The notes: generated by a model not told the origin, from the sequence alone. 64,000 nt of DNA from Micropruina sonneratiae (GCF_025972045.1 NZ_JAPDHX010000001.1:147181-211180), one strand, 5' to 3'. Shown: positions 27,289 to 37,389, numbered from the stretch's first letter. Translations and numbers: made by a program.

Positions 27289-28191
27289 ATGACGCAGCCA
27301 GTGCTGGTCAGCCTGCCCACCCATGGGCCGTTCTCGCTTCGCGAGTCGGCCCTGTTCGGGTTCGGGCATCGTGACGAACAGTCCTTCGACGGGGTGCTCC
27401 GGCTCGCCTTCCGCGTCGACGGCGACTACGAAACCGCCGCCGGGGTGGCCGTGCGCCAGCACGGCGACACCCTCGAGCTCACCATCGAGTCGGACGCCGA
27501 CCCCGCCGTCATCGCCGCCCAGGTGGGCCGGATCATCTCCTGCACGCCGGCCGCGGAGAACTTCGCCGCCCTGGGCGCCCGCGACAGTGTGATCGGTGCC
27601 CTGCAGGCGGCCGCACCCGGGCTGCGGCCGGTGCTGTTCCATTCGCCCTACGAGGCGGCGGTATGGGCGATCATCAGCGCCCGCCGCGCCCGCGGCCAGG
27701 GCATCAGGCTGCGCGAGCGGCTGAACCGCGAACAGGGCCGCGTCCTCGACGTTGCAGGGGCCGAGGTGAGCTGCCTGCCCGGCCCCCGGCGGCTGCTCGA
27801 ACTGGACGCCCTGCCCGGGCTGCCCGCCGACCGGCTGCCCAGGCTGCACGCAGTGGCGCGGCGGGCGATCGAGGGGGGCCTCGGAGTCGACCACCTCACC
27901 GCCCTCGGCCAGCAGGCCGCCGAGGCCGAGTTGCAGACGCTGCCCGGCATCGGGCCCTTCTACAGCCAGCTGATCAGCGTGCGGGCCACCGGCCTCGACG
28001 ACGCCCTGCCGACCGCCGAACCGACCAGCCGAGCCCTGATCGCCGACCTGTACGGCGTCGACGCGGGCGCCGACGAGGCGCTGCGCACGCTGGCCGAGGG
28101 CTGGCGGCCGGTGCGTGCCTGGGCGATGGTGCTCATCCGCGCGGCCGCCCAGCGTCTGCCCTCCGGGGGGCTGACACACTTGGCCGGGTGA
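27289..28191 (+). CDS. AlkA-like HhH-GPD DNA glycosylase
   Basis: A 300-residue protein like DNA-3-methyladenine glycosylase II. The helix-hairpin-helix LPGIGPFYSQL is preceded by HSPYEAAVWAIISARRARGQG, the usual start of the HhH-GPD domain. After the hairpin, the position of the catalytic aspartate (as in DAFPATD of typical relatives) appears to be glutamate (DALPTAE). I recall related actinobacterial proteins with the same glutamate, so it may be a subfamily feature. Strict AlkA activity is therefore unproven. The ATG has GATGCT six bases upstream and GTGACA/TGACAA as a plausible -35. It overlaps the next gene by four bases. Confidence 0.8.
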   Translation: MTQPVLVSLPTHGPFSLRESALFGFGHRDEQSFDGVLRLAFRVDGDYETAAGVAVRQHGDTLELTIESDADPAVIAAQVGRIISCTPAAENFAALGARDSVIGALQAAAPGLRPVLFHSPYEAAVWAIISARRARGQGIRLRERLNREQGRVLDVAGAEVSCLPGPRRLLELDALPGLPADRLPRLHAVARRAIEGGLGVDHLTALGQQAAEAELQTLPGIGPFYSQLISVRATGLDDALPTAEPTSRALIADLYGVDAGADEALRTLAEGWRPVRAWAMVLIRAAAQRLPSGGLTHLAG

Positions 28192-28697
28192 CCATCCACG
28201 ACACGCACCCCTTCGCGACGGGCCAGCCGCGGCGTCCGCTGCGCCGGTTCCGCGGCCGGCTCCCGGCGCCGGTGACCATCTGGGCGGCGCACAACGAGCC
28301 ACGCCCGGCCGGCCTGACGGTCTCGTCGGTGGTCGTTGCCGACGGCGAACCGGGCGAGGTGATCGGCCTTATCGACCCCGCCTCGGAACTGTTCGAGGCG
28401 GTCATCGGGCAGCACCGGTGGGCGGTCAGCCTGCTGGCGCACGACGACCGTCAACTGGCGGACGCGATGGCCGGCCTGGCCCCCGCCCCCGGCGGTCCGT
28501 TCCGGCTGGCGCAGTGGCGCGACACCGACTGGGGTCCCGTGCTCGCCACGTCGCCGGGGTGGTTGGGTGCACGGCTCGCCGCCGAACCGGTCGAGACGGG
28601 GTGGTCGATGCTCGTCCGGGGGGTGGTCGAGGCGATCGAGATCGACGAAGGAGTCGCACCCGTCGCCTATGTGCGCGGAAATTACCGACAATTGTGA
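28188..28697 (+). CDS. flavin reductase-like FMN-binding protein
   Basis: A 169-residue split-barrel flavoprotein. It contains the typical early strand pattern PAPVTIWAAHNEPRPAGLTVSS (read as two pieces) that binds FMN, followed by VIGLIDPASELFEAV and FRLAQWRDTDWG. Members use NAD(P)H to reduce free flavin for partner monooxygenases or act as flavin-dependent oxidoreductases. The GTG start overlaps the stop of the glycosylase gene (GTGA), so it is translated by coupling. No monooxygenase partner is adjacent. A link between a base-repair glycosylase and this enzyme is not established. Confidence 0.82.
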   Translation: MTIHDTHPFATGQPRRPLRRFRGRLPAPVTIWAAHNEPRPAGLTVSSVVVADGEPGEVIGLIDPASELFEAVIGQHRWAVSLLAHDDRQLADAMAGLAPAPGGPFRLAQWRDTDWGPVLATSPGWLGARLAAEPVETGWSMLVRGVVEAIEIDEGVAPVAYVRGNYRQL

Positions 28698-28801
28698 ATA
28701 TCCGTCCGACGAGCGGCAATGCGGCGAATTCGCGATGATGAGAACGCGAACATCGGGGTTTAGTGCACTCGATGGGTTTGCCGAAAGGACGCGGCTCAAC
28801 G

Positions 28802-28807
28802 TAAATT
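28802..28807 (+). promoter_or_regulatory. possible promoter of the 95-residue membrane protein gene
   Basis: TAAATT with TTGCCG 18 bases upstream (28778-28783), in the most AT-rich stretch of this part of the window. It is followed by a leader of about 35 bases and a strong GGAAGGAG site before the ATG at 28848. Confidence 0.4.
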
Positions 28808-28847
28808 TGACGACATCGGGCCAACGGGGGGAACCGGAAGGAGACTG

Positions 28848-29135
28848 ATGGATCCCATCGGCATGCTCGTCGCCGCACTGGGTGCCGTCGCCGCGTTGAG
28901 CGTGGTCTTCGCCCTTCAGGCAGCACTGCGCCGCCGTCGGCTCCTGAAGCGACGCGAGCCCGCCCAGTGGGTCGCGTTCGAACTCGGCGCTTCCCAGGGT
29001 CGTGGCCCGATCGCCGGCCCGGACGCCGTCGACAGCGGCTCGGCGGTCGAGTTGGACGGCATCTTCCGAGGCGACCCCGATGCCGCGAAGGAGACGCCCT
29101 ACGCGGGCAGCCCGGACCGGCGTCCGCCGCGCTGA
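28848..29135 (+). CDS. small membrane protein, 95 residues
   Basis: A single N-terminal transmembrane helix (GMLVAALGAVAALSVVFALQ) is followed by a very basic stretch (RRRRLLKRR), so the rest of the protein (about residues 35-95) should be cytoplasmic. The tail is acidic to neutral and glycine-rich with ELDGIFRGDPDAAKE. No known domain was recognised. The ribosome-binding site GGAAGGAG five bases before the ATG makes this a convincing gene despite its size. It is not obviously part of a longer operon. Confidence 0.68.
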   Translation: MDPIGMLVAALGAVAALSVVFALQAALRRRRLLKRREPAQWVAFELGASQGRGPIAGPDAVDSGSAVELDGIFRGDPDAAKETPYAGSPDRRPPR

Positions 29136-29151
29136 CGCGCAGGGCTTTTCG

Positions 29152-30246
29152 TCACTGCGGCCGCAGCGTCGGGCCGACCGTATTGACCGGCCCCTCCGAG
29201 ACGGGGCCGAAGGCGTCCGGCACCCACAACAGGTAGAGCGCCACCACCGTCATCAACGCCACCAGCCCCACCGGTGGCCCGGCCACCGCGAGCAGCAGCG
29301 GCAACAACCCGTCGCGGCGCACCGGCGACAGGGCGAGGAAGCCCGAACCGGCCACGAACACCAGAGCCCCCAGCACCGCCACGAAGCCCGGCACCCCGTT
29401 GCCGATCAGCGGCGGCAGGGGCATCGCCGACCAGGCGCCCCAAGCCAGCAGCAGCACCGCCCCGGCCACCATCGCGCGCACCACCCAACGATCGGCTGGA
29501 CGCCCCACCTCGCCGCTGCTGCCGGGCATGAACCCGGCCGCGGCCTGCAATCTGGTCGGCTCGACCGCGCGTTCGGCCGGGTTCGCGGCCACGCCGCGCG
29601 GCCGCGTCCGGGCCAGCCGGGTCGCGAACAGTCCGGCCATCACCAACAGCGCGAGGCCCACGACGAACAGGATCCAGCCGGCCACCGGGAACGGCTGGCC
29701 GCCCGCATTCTGCGCGACCCACGCGCCGGCCAGCCAGCCGCCGACGGTGGCGGCGACCAACGTCCCGAAGCCGAACCGGTGATGGCCGAAGTAGCGGGCC
29801 ACCGACACCCCGCCCCAGAGCACCAGGCTGCGGAACCGGCCGGCCCGGTACTGGCCGGCCCCGGGGTCGCCCAGCGCGGCATAAAAAACCTCGTCGGCGG
29901 CGCATTGCCGGGCGAAGCGTTCGGGTCGCGCGGCAGTACTGGCCCGGTCGGTCAGGTGGTCGTGCACCAGCACGGCCAGGGTGTGCCGGCCGTAGCTGGC
30001 CACCAGTCCCCACAGCACTCCGGGCACGCTGCCCAGGTCGGTGCTGCCGGCCGGAACCCTCACCCAGCGGTGCTCGGCGTCCGGCGGGGTCGGGTCGGTG
30101 GGCAGCAGCGCGTCCAGCTTCGGCGGCAGCGGCTGGTGCGGGGCGTAGGCGAATGGCGTCGTCAGGGTGAACAGCCTGGGCGTGTCCACCCGCAACGTCA
30201 CGCCGGTGGTGTCCGGGCCCGAACCGGGCGGCAGCGCGTAGGGCAT
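29152..30246 (-). CDS. DUF1353 domain membrane protein
   Basis: A 364-residue protein. Residues about 1-150 match the DUF1353 pattern: a phage-related fold with VPAGSTDLGSVPGVLW, VLVHDHLTD and ADEVFYAAL. The remaining 210 residues carry about five transmembrane helices (for example GWILFVVGLALLVMAGLFATR and LLLAVAGPPVGLVALMTVV). DUF1353 is found in phage and bacterial proteins without a firm function; its fusion to a membrane domain suggests a membrane-attached role. The ATG at 30246 has GATAGT six bases before it. The frame stays open to 30477, but that part lies opposite the tdh start and looks non-coding. Confidence 0.72.
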   Translation of the reverse strand: MPYALPPGSGPDTTGVTLRVDTPRLFTLTTPFAYAPHQPLPPKLDALLPTDPTPPDAEHRWVRVPAGSTDLGSVPGVLWGLVASYGRHTLAVLVHDHLTDRASTAARPERFARQCAADEVFYAALGDPGAGQYRAGRFRSLVLWGGVSVARYFGHHRFGFGTLVAATVGGWLAGAWVAQNAGGQPFPVAGWILFVVGLALLVMAGLFATRLARTRPRGVAANPAERAVEPTRLQAAAGFMPGSSGEVGRPADRWVVRAMVAGAVLLLAWGAWSAMPLPPLIGNGVPGFVAVLGALVFVAGSGFLALSPVRRDGLLPLLLAVAGPPVGLVALMTVVALYLLWVPDAFGPVSEGPVNTVGPTLRPQ

Positions 30247-30320
30247 GGGCCGACTATCGACCGCCACGGCGTCCACGGCAAGTGGTTGGATGGTTGGTGG
30301 GTCGAGCACGAGGAGGACGG

Positions 30321-31358
30321 GTGCGCGCGCTGGCCAAGACGACGGCTGCCGAGGGGCTGGAACTGATCGACCGGCCCGAACCTGAGTGCGGCGCCTGGGA
30401 GGTGAAGATCCGGGTGTTGCGGGCGGGGCTGTGCGGCACCGACCTGCACCTGCAGCAGTGGGACGAGTGGGCGGCATCCCAGGTGAGGGTGCCGCAGACC
30501 ATCGGGCACGAGTTCTACGGCGAGATCGTCGAGGTGGGCCACGAGGTCAAGGAGCTGCAACCCGGCGACACCTGCTCGGCCGAGGGACACATCGTGTGCG
30601 GCTACTGCCGCAACTGCCGGGCCGGACGCCGGCATCAGTGCATCCGCACCGTCGGGCTGGGCGTCAACACCGACGGCGCCTTCGCCGACTATGTGGTGGT
30701 GCCGGTCGAGAACGTCTGGAAGCACGCCGACTGGGTGGACCCCGACCTGGGAGCGATCTTCGACCCGCTCGGCAACGCCACCCACACCGCTCTGCAGTGG
30801 CCGCTGGTCGGCGAGGACGTGCTGATCACCGGCGCCGGGCCGATCGGGGTGATGGCCTCGGCGATCGCCCGGCACGCCGGCGCCCGGCACGTCGTCACCA
30901 CCGACGTGTCCGACGTCCGGCTCGAACTGGCCAAGGCGGCCGGCGCCGACCTGACCGTCAACGTCGCCACCACCCGGCTCGCCGACGCGCAACGCGACCT
31001 GGGCATGCGCGAGGGGTTCGACGTGGCGCTGGAGATGTCCGGCTCGCCGCAGGCGGTCGCCGAACTGATCGACAACATGAACCACGGCGGCAAGGTCGCC
31101 ATGTTGGGGCTGCCGCAGAGCCCCTACCCGATCGACTGGGGCAAGGTGATCACCCACATGCTCACCATCAGGGGCATCTACGGCCGCGAGATGTTCGAAA
31201 CCTGGTACCTGATGACGTCGATGCTCTCCACCTCGCCCGCGCTGGTCGAGGCGGTGCGCTCGGTGATCACCCACCGCTTCGCGGCCGAGGACTGGGAGCA
31301 GGCCTTCGCCGTGGCCCGTTCGGGCCGCTGCGGAAAGGTGATCCTGGACTGGAGCTGA
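30321..31358 (+). CDS. tdh: L-threonine 3-dehydrogenase
   Basis: A 345-residue zinc-dependent medium-chain dehydrogenase that oxidises L-threonine to 2-amino-3-ketobutyrate with NAD+. It has the catalytic zinc site [14 protein letters not shown] and GHEFYGEI, the structural zinc cluster [15 protein letters not shown], and the Rossmann motif [13 protein letters not shown]. The segment [15 protein letters not shown] is typical of Tdh rather than other alcohol dehydrogenases. The GTG start is set by AGGAGG five bases upstream. The next gene, kbl, supplies the following enzyme. The two are separated by 146 bases containing palindromic repeat copy 4, and kbl has its own promoter box. Confidence 0.93.
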   Translation: MRALAKTTAAEGLELIDRPEPECGAWEVKIRVLRAGLCGTDLHLQQWDEWAASQVRVPQTIGHEFYGEIVEVGHEVKELQPGDTCSAEGHIVCGYCRNCRAGRRHQCIRTVGLGVNTDGAFADYVVVPVENVWKHADWVDPDLGAIFDPLGNATHTALQWPLVGEDVLITGAGPIGVMASAIARHAGARHVVTTDVSDVRLELAKAAGADLTVNVATTRLADAQRDLGMREGFDVALEMSGSPQAVAELIDNMNHGGKVAMLGLPQSPYPIDWGKVITHMLTIRGIYGREMFETWYLMTSMLSTSPALVEAVRSVITHRFAAEDWEQAFAVARSGRCGKVILDWS

Positions 31359-31392
31359 ACACCGGGCTGCCGCGCCGCGTCCTGCCGCGTCC

Positions 31393-31435
31393 AGAATGGC
31401 CTGAAATGGGGACTGTCCCCATTTCAGGCCATTCT
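31393..31435. repeat. palindromic repeat, copy 4 (longest)
   Basis: A perfect 43-base palindrome with 21-base arms centred on the T at 31414. It has the same core as copy 1 with extra AGAATGGC and GCCATTCT flanks. It lies between tdh and kbl and may reduce read-through between them. Confidence 0.88.
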
Positions 31436-31504
31436 CACAGGGCGCGGCGGGCCGCACGGCCGGTGGCTTCCCGCGCGGCCGCGGCAACGAGTAGCGTCGC
31501 AGGC

Positions 31505-32666
<1,162 letters not shown>

Positions 32667-32692
<26 letters not shown>

Positions 32693-33440
32693 GCAGCGTC
32701 CCGCCGGCGGTCGCGATCGGGAACACCAGCAGCGCCACCAGCGGGACCGACAGCAACAGGAAGGCGGGGACGCCGAAGCCGAGCGCCCGCCACGGGTCCC
32801 GGCGCAGCAGTGCGTGTCGCTGCCCCAGGGTGCGGATGCCGCGGCGACCGGCGGGGGAGCCGATCATCTCCAGGGCGATCATCCAGCCGCCGAAGATGGC
32901 GGACCCGACGGCGGCCAGGAAACTGCCGACGCCTGGGATCAACCCGACCAGCAGGAACACCGCACCGACCGGCACGGTGATGGCCGCCACCTTGGCGAGG
33001 TGCTTGAGCGTCGACCACAGCGAACGCAGCAACGTCTCCTCGGACGCCGCGGCGTAGCTGCCCGCGTAGGCGTCGACCTCCTCGGAGATGCGGTCGTACA
33101 GCGGCGCGCCCAGCGCCAGCGTCGTGGCCGTGAACATCAGCACCAGCAGCAGACCGCTGACCGCCACCATCAGCAGCGCGACGAACCCCCGCAGCGCTTC
33201 GGCGCCGTCCCAGCCCTCGGCGAACGGGGTGGCCCAGATCGCGAATCGGGGAGACAGCCAGCTGGCGGTGACGAACAGCACCAGGAACAGCACCGAGGTG
33301 ATCAGGGGCGGAATCAGGCCGAGGCCGAACAGCCGGGCGCGGCGCAGCACCAGGCCGGCGCCCTTGATCAGCGTCCCGATACCGGACGCCAGTCCGGACA
33401 CCGGGTTGCTGCGGGCGCGCACACGCGACTGATCAGCCAC
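32667..33440 (-). CDS. EI24 domain membrane protein (CysZ-like)
   Basis: A 257-residue protein with four to six membrane segments and the EI24/CysZ pattern: a short basic N-terminus, [18 protein letters not shown], the [11 protein letters not shown] motif between helices, and [19 protein letters not shown]. CysZ proteins move sulfate; many actinobacterial relatives have no tested substrate. The GTG at 33440 follows GGAGGAG at good spacing; an ATG 30 codons upstream is not supported. It overlaps the end of kbl on the opposite strand by 26 bases. There are no cysteine synthesis genes nearby, so sulfate transport is only one option. Confidence 0.82.
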
Positions 33441-33519
33441 GGCCTCTCCTCCCCTTGGGCCGAATGCTGCGTGACACTGTAGGCACGTTCTGGTCGCCTG
33501 ACCAATCAACTGTGTCGTT

Positions 33520-34344
33520 TCACAGCGCATTCACAAGGTCGGACAGGGTCTCCGAGCAGCCGGCGTCGAGCCTCAGCAGGGCCAGGTCGTCGCCACGGGT
33601 GGCGCCGCGGTTGACGATGGCCACCGGTGTGCCGGCCTTGGCGGCGTGCCGCACGAAGCGCAGGCCGGACATCACCGTGAGTGACGAACCGGCCACCAGC
33701 AGTGCCTCGGCCGCATCGACCTGCGCATAGGCGTCGGCGACCCGGCCCCGGGGTACGGATTCGCCGAAGAACACCACGTCCGGTTTCAGCACCCCGCCGC
33801 AGCGCTCGCACGGCAGCACCACGAAGTCGTCCCAGTTCTCCACCACGGCGTCCCCGTCGGGCCGCAGCCGGGCGTCGTCCAGTTCGGCCCGGCCCGCCGC
33901 AACCTCGCCCTCCAGGCCGGGGTTGGCGGCCTCGAGCCGACGCTGCAGGTCGGTGCGTGAGGACACCTCGGCGCAGCCCAGGCAGATCACCCGGTCGATC
34001 CTGCCGTGCAGTTCGAGCACGTCGCGGCTGCCGCCGGCGCCGTGCAGGCCGTCCACGTTCTGGGTGATCACCGTGCTCAGCCCGCGGCCGGCCAGCGCGG
34101 CCAGGGCGCGGTGGCCGGGGTTGGGCAGCGCCCTGCCGAAGCTGCGGAAGCCGAGCAGCGAGCGTGCCCAGTAGCGGCGCCGCACCTGCTCGGACCGGAC
34201 GAAATCGTCGTACTGGATGGGGCTGGTCGGCCGGGCGCCGGCACCGCGGTAGTCGGGGATGCCCGAGTCGGTGCTCATCCCGGCCCCGGTGAGGGCCACG
34301 AAGCGGCGGCCGCGCAGCAGGTCGGCCAGGCGCTCGATGCTCAC
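33520..34344 (-). CDS. Sir2-family NAD-dependent protein deacylase
   Basis: A 274-residue sirtuin. GAGMSTDSGIPDYRG is the NAD-binding loop, TQNVDGLH holds the catalytic Asn/Asp region, and LELHGRI supplies the catalytic histidine. Four cysteines (CLGCAE and CERCGG) form the zinc site, and VFFGESVP and GSSLTV complete the fold. It removes acetyl or other acyl groups from lysines using NAD+. The GTG start overlaps the stop of the rhomboid gene by four bases (GTGA), so its translation depends on that gene. A functional link between the two is not known to me. Confidence 0.93.
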   Translation of the reverse strand: MSIERLADLLRGRRFVALTGAGMSTDSGIPDYRGAGARPTSPIQYDDFVRSEQVRRRYWARSLLGFRSFGRALPNPGHRALAALAGRGLSTVITQNVDGLHGAGGSRDVLELHGRIDRVICLGCAEVSSRTDLQRRLEAANPGLEGEVAAGRAELDDARLRPDGDAVVENWDDFVVLPCERCGGVLKPDVVFFGESVPRGRVADAYAQVDAAEALLVAGSSLTVMSGLRFVRHAAKAGTPVAIVNRGATRGDDLALLRLDAGCSETLSDLVNAL

Positions 34345-35264
34345 CCCAGCATTATCGCCCGCGACCCAACCGCTGCGAGCAGCAGCAGGGTCAGCGCCGC
34401 CAGCCCGGCCCACTGCCACCCGGCCCGGTGCTCGCCCCGCGGCGCGGCCAGCAGGACGCCGGCCGCGGCCAGGCCGGCCAGCAGGCCGCCCAGGTGTCCC
34501 TGCCAGGAGATCTCGGCCGTGTTGGCCACGGTGATCACGATGTTCAGCACCAGCAGGCCGCCGATCAGCTGGTAGTTGCCGCCGAAGCGTCGGGCCAGCA
34601 GCAGCAGCGAGCCGAGCAGGGCGAAGATCGCACCGGACGCCCCCAGTGCGGACGAAGCCGGGTCGGCCAGCCACATCACCGCCGCCGAGCCGCCCAGCGC
34701 GCCGATCAGGTAGACCGCCAGGAACCGGGCCCGGCCCAGCACCCGCTCGACCGGAGGGCCGAGGAAGAACAGGCTGAGCAGGTTGCTGCCCAGATGCAGC
34801 GGGTCGGTGTGGGCGAAGGCGCTGGTCAGCACCTGCCACCAGGCGCCGGCACCGACCCCGGCCACCCACCCGGTGGCCTGTGACAGCTGGGCGCAGGTCA
34901 CGGCGTCCGGCACGTCGGGGTAGTACTGGCCCGGCCCGGCCAGGCACGTGCCCAGCGGTGAGATCGCGAGCACGTCGGCCCACGGGCTGTCGTCGCCGCC
35001 GGTGAGCAGCAGGAACACGAACACGGCGACGTTGAGCCCGATCAGCACCATTGAGGTGACCAGCGGGTTGGCCGAGCGGCGTCCGCCCAGGGGCCCGAGG
35101 CCGGTGCGGGTGACCCGGTGACCCTCCCGGACGCACTCGGGGCACTGGACGCCGACCGGCGCCGGCACCATGCACGCGGGGCAGATCGGACGCCGGCACC
35201 GCTGGCAGGCGATGTTGGTGGCGCGCTCGCGGTGCCGGTAGCAGGACTGGACGCCGGGCTGCAT
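34341..35264 (-). CDS. rhomboid family intramembrane serine protease with N-terminal zinc finger
   Basis: A 307-residue protein. Residues 8-45 hold six cysteines and a histidine arranged as a small zinc-binding finger (CYRHRERA...CQRC...CPAC...CPEC). The rhomboid domain follows with about six to seven helices. The catalytic serine is in GASGAIF (Ser210) and the catalytic histidine is in WQGHLGG (His257); the HLGSN motif gives the oxyanion asparagine. It cleaves membrane substrates within the bilayer. The ATG has TACGGT six bases upstream. Finger-plus-rhomboid is a common actinobacterial layout. Confidence 0.92.
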   Translation of the reverse strand: MQPGVQSCYRHRERATNIACQRCRRPICPACMVPAPVGVQCPECVREGHRVTRTGLGPLGGRRSANPLVTSMVLIGLNVAVFVFLLLTGGDDSPWADVLAISPLGTCLAGPGQYYPDVPDAVTCAQLSQATGWVAGVGAGAWWQVLTSAFAHTDPLHLGSNLLSLFFLGPPVERVLGRARFLAVYLIGALGGSAAVMWLADPASSALGASGAIFALLGSLLLLARRFGGNYQLIGGLLVLNIVITVANTAEISWQGHLGGLLAGLAAAGVLLAAPRGEHRAGWQWAGLAALTLLLLAAVGSRAIMLG

Positions 35265-35295
35265 GGCCCCACCGTAGCGGCGCCGCCCTCACCAG

Positions 35296-35301
35296 TAGGC
35301 T
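35296..35301 (+). promoter_or_regulatory. -10 box of the Nudix gene
   Basis: TAGGCT exactly six bases before the GTG start at 35308. It also lies close to the divergent rhomboid gene's box (35271-35276), so the two start points are only about 45 bases apart. Confidence 0.58.
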
Positions 35302-35307
35302 GGCCGG

Positions 35308-35820
35308 GTGCCAGTGCCCGACTTCATCATCGCCCTGCGGGCCCGGATCGGCCACGAGATGCTGTGGTTGTCGGGCGCGACCGCCGTCATCCTGCGCGAC
35401 GACCCGGCCGGCCGGCAGGTGCTGCTGATCAAGCGCAGCGACGACGGCGACTGGTCGCCGGTCAGCGGCATCGTCGACCCGGGCGAGGACCCGCACGTCA
35501 CGGCCGTCCGGGAGGCGCAGGAGGAGGCGTGTGTCGAGATCGAGGTGGAGCGCCTGGCCTGGATGAGCGTCACCGAGCCGGTCACCTACCCCAACGGCGA
35601 CATCACCCAGTACATCGACCACACGTTCCGCTGCCGGTGGCTCTCCGGCGTCCCGGTGCCGGGTGACGGAGAGGCGACCGAGGCCGGGTTCTTTCCGCTG
35701 GACGCGCTGCCCGACATGCCGGCGCACTATCGGGAACGCATCGACGTGGCGCTTCAGGATCGGCCGGACACGGTCCTGGGCCGGAGCTGGCTGAGCGGAG
35801 CCGACCCGGAGGCGTCCTGA
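35308..35820 (+). CDS. Nudix hydrolase
   Basis: A 170-residue protein with a complete Nudix box: G at the start of GIVDPGEDPHVTAVREAQEE (about residues 55-74) with the REXXEE core. Nudix enzymes cleave nucleoside diphosphate derivatives using magnesium. The N-terminus begins VPVPDFIIALRARIGHEMLWL, typical of an actinobacterial group of unknown substrate. Its stop overlaps the start of the next gene by one base (TGATG), so the two form an operon. Confidence 0.9.
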   Translation: MPVPDFIIALRARIGHEMLWLSGATAVILRDDPAGRQVLLIKRSDDGDWSPVSGIVDPGEDPHVTAVREAQEEACVEIEVERLAWMSVTEPVTYPNGDITQYIDHTFRCRWLSGVPVPGDGEATEAGFFPLDALPDMPAHYRERIDVALQDRPDTVLGRSWLSGADPEAS

Positions 35821-36233
35821 TGCGGTTCGATCCGCAGACGCTCCTGGAACGGTTACTGGTCCGGGCGCAGGACGCCCCCACGGACCCCAACGCCTACCGT
35901 GCCTTTGCCGCCGAACTGATGTCGACGACGCTGGGCGTGGTGGCCAGGCCGGCGCCGCACGGTTTCCAGCCGGAACTGGTCGCGGCCGGTGGGCCGACCG
36001 GTTCGTCCACCCCCGGCGTATGCGTGTTCAGCCATCCGCTGCGCTTCGATACCTTCACCAACGACGTGATGCTGCCCGGACCCGATTGGCAGGTGCGGCC
36101 CGAGCCGGCCCGCGCGCTGTTCGAGTGGGCGGTGCACAACGACCTCACGGTGCGGCTGAATCCTGGCAGCAGTTACGGAAAGGAATTTCCGCCGGCGGAA
36201 TTGTTTGCTTTCCTGCGCGGCCAATGGGTGTGA
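35820..36233 (+). CDS. SseB-like protein
   Basis: A 137-residue soluble protein. The C-terminal LNPGSSYGKEFPPAEL resembles the SseB N-terminal domain (enhanced serine sensitivity protein), and the middle contains a VCVFSHPLRFDTF strand. I am fairly, not fully, sure of this family. It is translationally coupled to the Nudix gene. SseB proteins have no settled biochemical activity. Codon use drops in GC towards the 3' end (ttgtttgctttc), unlike its neighbours. Confidence 0.62.
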   Translation: MRFDPQTLLERLLVRAQDAPTDPNAYRAFAAELMSTTLGVVARPAPHGFQPELVAAGGPTGSSTPGVCVFSHPLRFDTFTNDVMLPGPDWQVRPEPARALFEWAVHNDLTVRLNPGSSYGKEFPPAELFAFLRGQWV

Positions 36234-36260
36234 ACCCCTGCAATGGGGTAAATCCATGTC

Positions 36261-36371
36261 ATGAGCGTTCTTCCCACCCCCGCCACCCAGACGCTGCTTC
36301 GAGTCGTGACCCTCGGCATCGCCACCACGATGGCAGCCGTGTTGCTGCTGGCCAGCCTGTTCATCCACTAG
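36261..36371 (+). CDS. candidate 36-residue membrane microprotein
   Basis: A short frame MSVLPTPATQTLLRV followed by a clear hydrophobic helix (LGIATTMAAVLLLASLFI) and stop. It lies 27 bases after the SseB-like gene and 12 bases before the stop of the facing gene. The ribosome-binding site is weak (a GGGG about 14 bases upstream). Single-helix microproteins of this size are common regulators of membrane complexes, but nothing shows its target. Confidence 0.42.
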   Translation: MSVLPTPATQTLLRVVTLGIATTMAAVLLLASLFIH

Positions 36372-36383
36372 ACCCGACATCGG

Positions 36384-37343
36384 TCAACGACGCGCGATCT
36401 CCCATCGGAAGCCCACCACGGTGCGCTCCGCGGCCGGCAGGTAGCGGTGCACGGTCTTGTCGGCGTCCAGTTCGACCGGTTCGGAGACCGCCGGTTCGGC
36501 GTCCAGGGCCGGCCACTCGCTCCACCACACCCGCGTCGGCAGCCGCAGGTGGTGGAACTGCACCCGCAGGTCGAGGTTCTCGATCAGTCCGGCGGTGCCG
36601 CGGCGGAACTCCTGCGGCGGCGGCGTCCGGTACCAGAACGTCGTCTCGTACTCCATGGACGCCGTCTCGCCGGCCCGTAACGGGCGGGTGAGTATGATGT
36701 CCACCGCGAACAGCCCGTCGTCGAGGGCGTAGGGCTCGCCGCAGCGTCCGCCGTGCACGACCCGGACGCCGGCGGCGTCGGTGTCGAAGATGTACGGATA
36801 GCGATCCAGCGGCTCGTTGGCCCGGATCACGTGCACGGTGCGGTGCGACTCGGGCAGGCCGTCCGGCCCCACCCGGTGCCGCTCGCGCAACGACACGGTC
36901 CGGTGCCGGCGGGGCGGCAGCACACCGGGTGCGGCGATGCCGCGGCCGACCACCGCGTCCCCGGCGCCGCTGGAGCTCGCCAGCCTCAGCAGTGCCGCGG
37001 TGTCGGCGGCGCTCATCTCGAAGGCTTCGATGAACCACCGCAGCGTGCCGAGGCTCAGCGAGCGGCCGCCCAGTGCCCGATGCACCCGGTCCTTCAGCTT
37101 GCGCGGCAGTTCTTCGTCCTCGACCGGCTGCAGGCCGTTGGCCCACAGGTACTCGGCGATCACCTGGCACACGCCGCTCTGGTGCAGGACGTGCGCCTGC
37201 CGGCGTCCGATCCGAGCCTGCCACAGGGGGGCGTAATTGTCGTCGAGCAGTAACTCGCGAAGTTTTCGCGAGGTTTCCTCGATCGCTCGTCTATCCAAAG
37301 GGGGCCTACTTCTGGGGGTGGTGCTCTCGCTGATGCTAGTCAT
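36384..37343 (-). CDS. hypothetical protein, 319 residues
   Basis: No family recognised with confidence. Residues about 25-125 are helical and include LKDRVHRALGGRSLSLGTLRWFIEAF, which reads like a helix-turn-helix segment, so a regulatory role is possible. Residues about 145-319 are beta-rich with RTVSLRERHRVGPDG, MEYETTFWYRTPPPQEFR and many aromatic residues, suggesting a ligand-binding or sensor domain. It is soluble and has no signal peptide. The start is uncertain; no clear ribosome-binding site or -10 box was seen at 37343. It is divergent from serA, 46 bases apart. Confidence 0.6.
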   Translation of the reverse strand: MTSISESTTPRSRPPLDRRAIEETSRKLRELLLDDNYAPLWQARIGRRQAHVLHQSGVCQVIAEYLWANGLQPVEDEELPRKLKDRVHRALGGRSLSLGTLRWFIEAFEMSAADTAALLRLASSSGAGDAVVGRGIAAPGVLPPRRHRTVSLRERHRVGPDGLPESHRTVHVIRANEPLDRYPYIFDTDAAGVRVVHGGRCGEPYALDDGLFAVDIILTRPLRAGETASMEYETTFWYRTPPPQEFRRGTAGLIENLDLRVQFHHLRLPTRVWWSEWPALDAEPAVSEPVELDADKTVHRYLPAAERTVVGFRWEIARR

Positions 37344-37377
37344 GCGAAGTTCGGCGGCAAAAGTGGCACCGGCGGCC

Positions 37378-37383
37378 TAGGTT
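37378..37383 (+). promoter_or_regulatory. -10 box of serA
   Basis: TAGGTT exactly six bases before the ATG of the phosphoglycerate dehydrogenase gene. Confidence 0.55.
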
Positions 37384-37389
37384 TGATCC

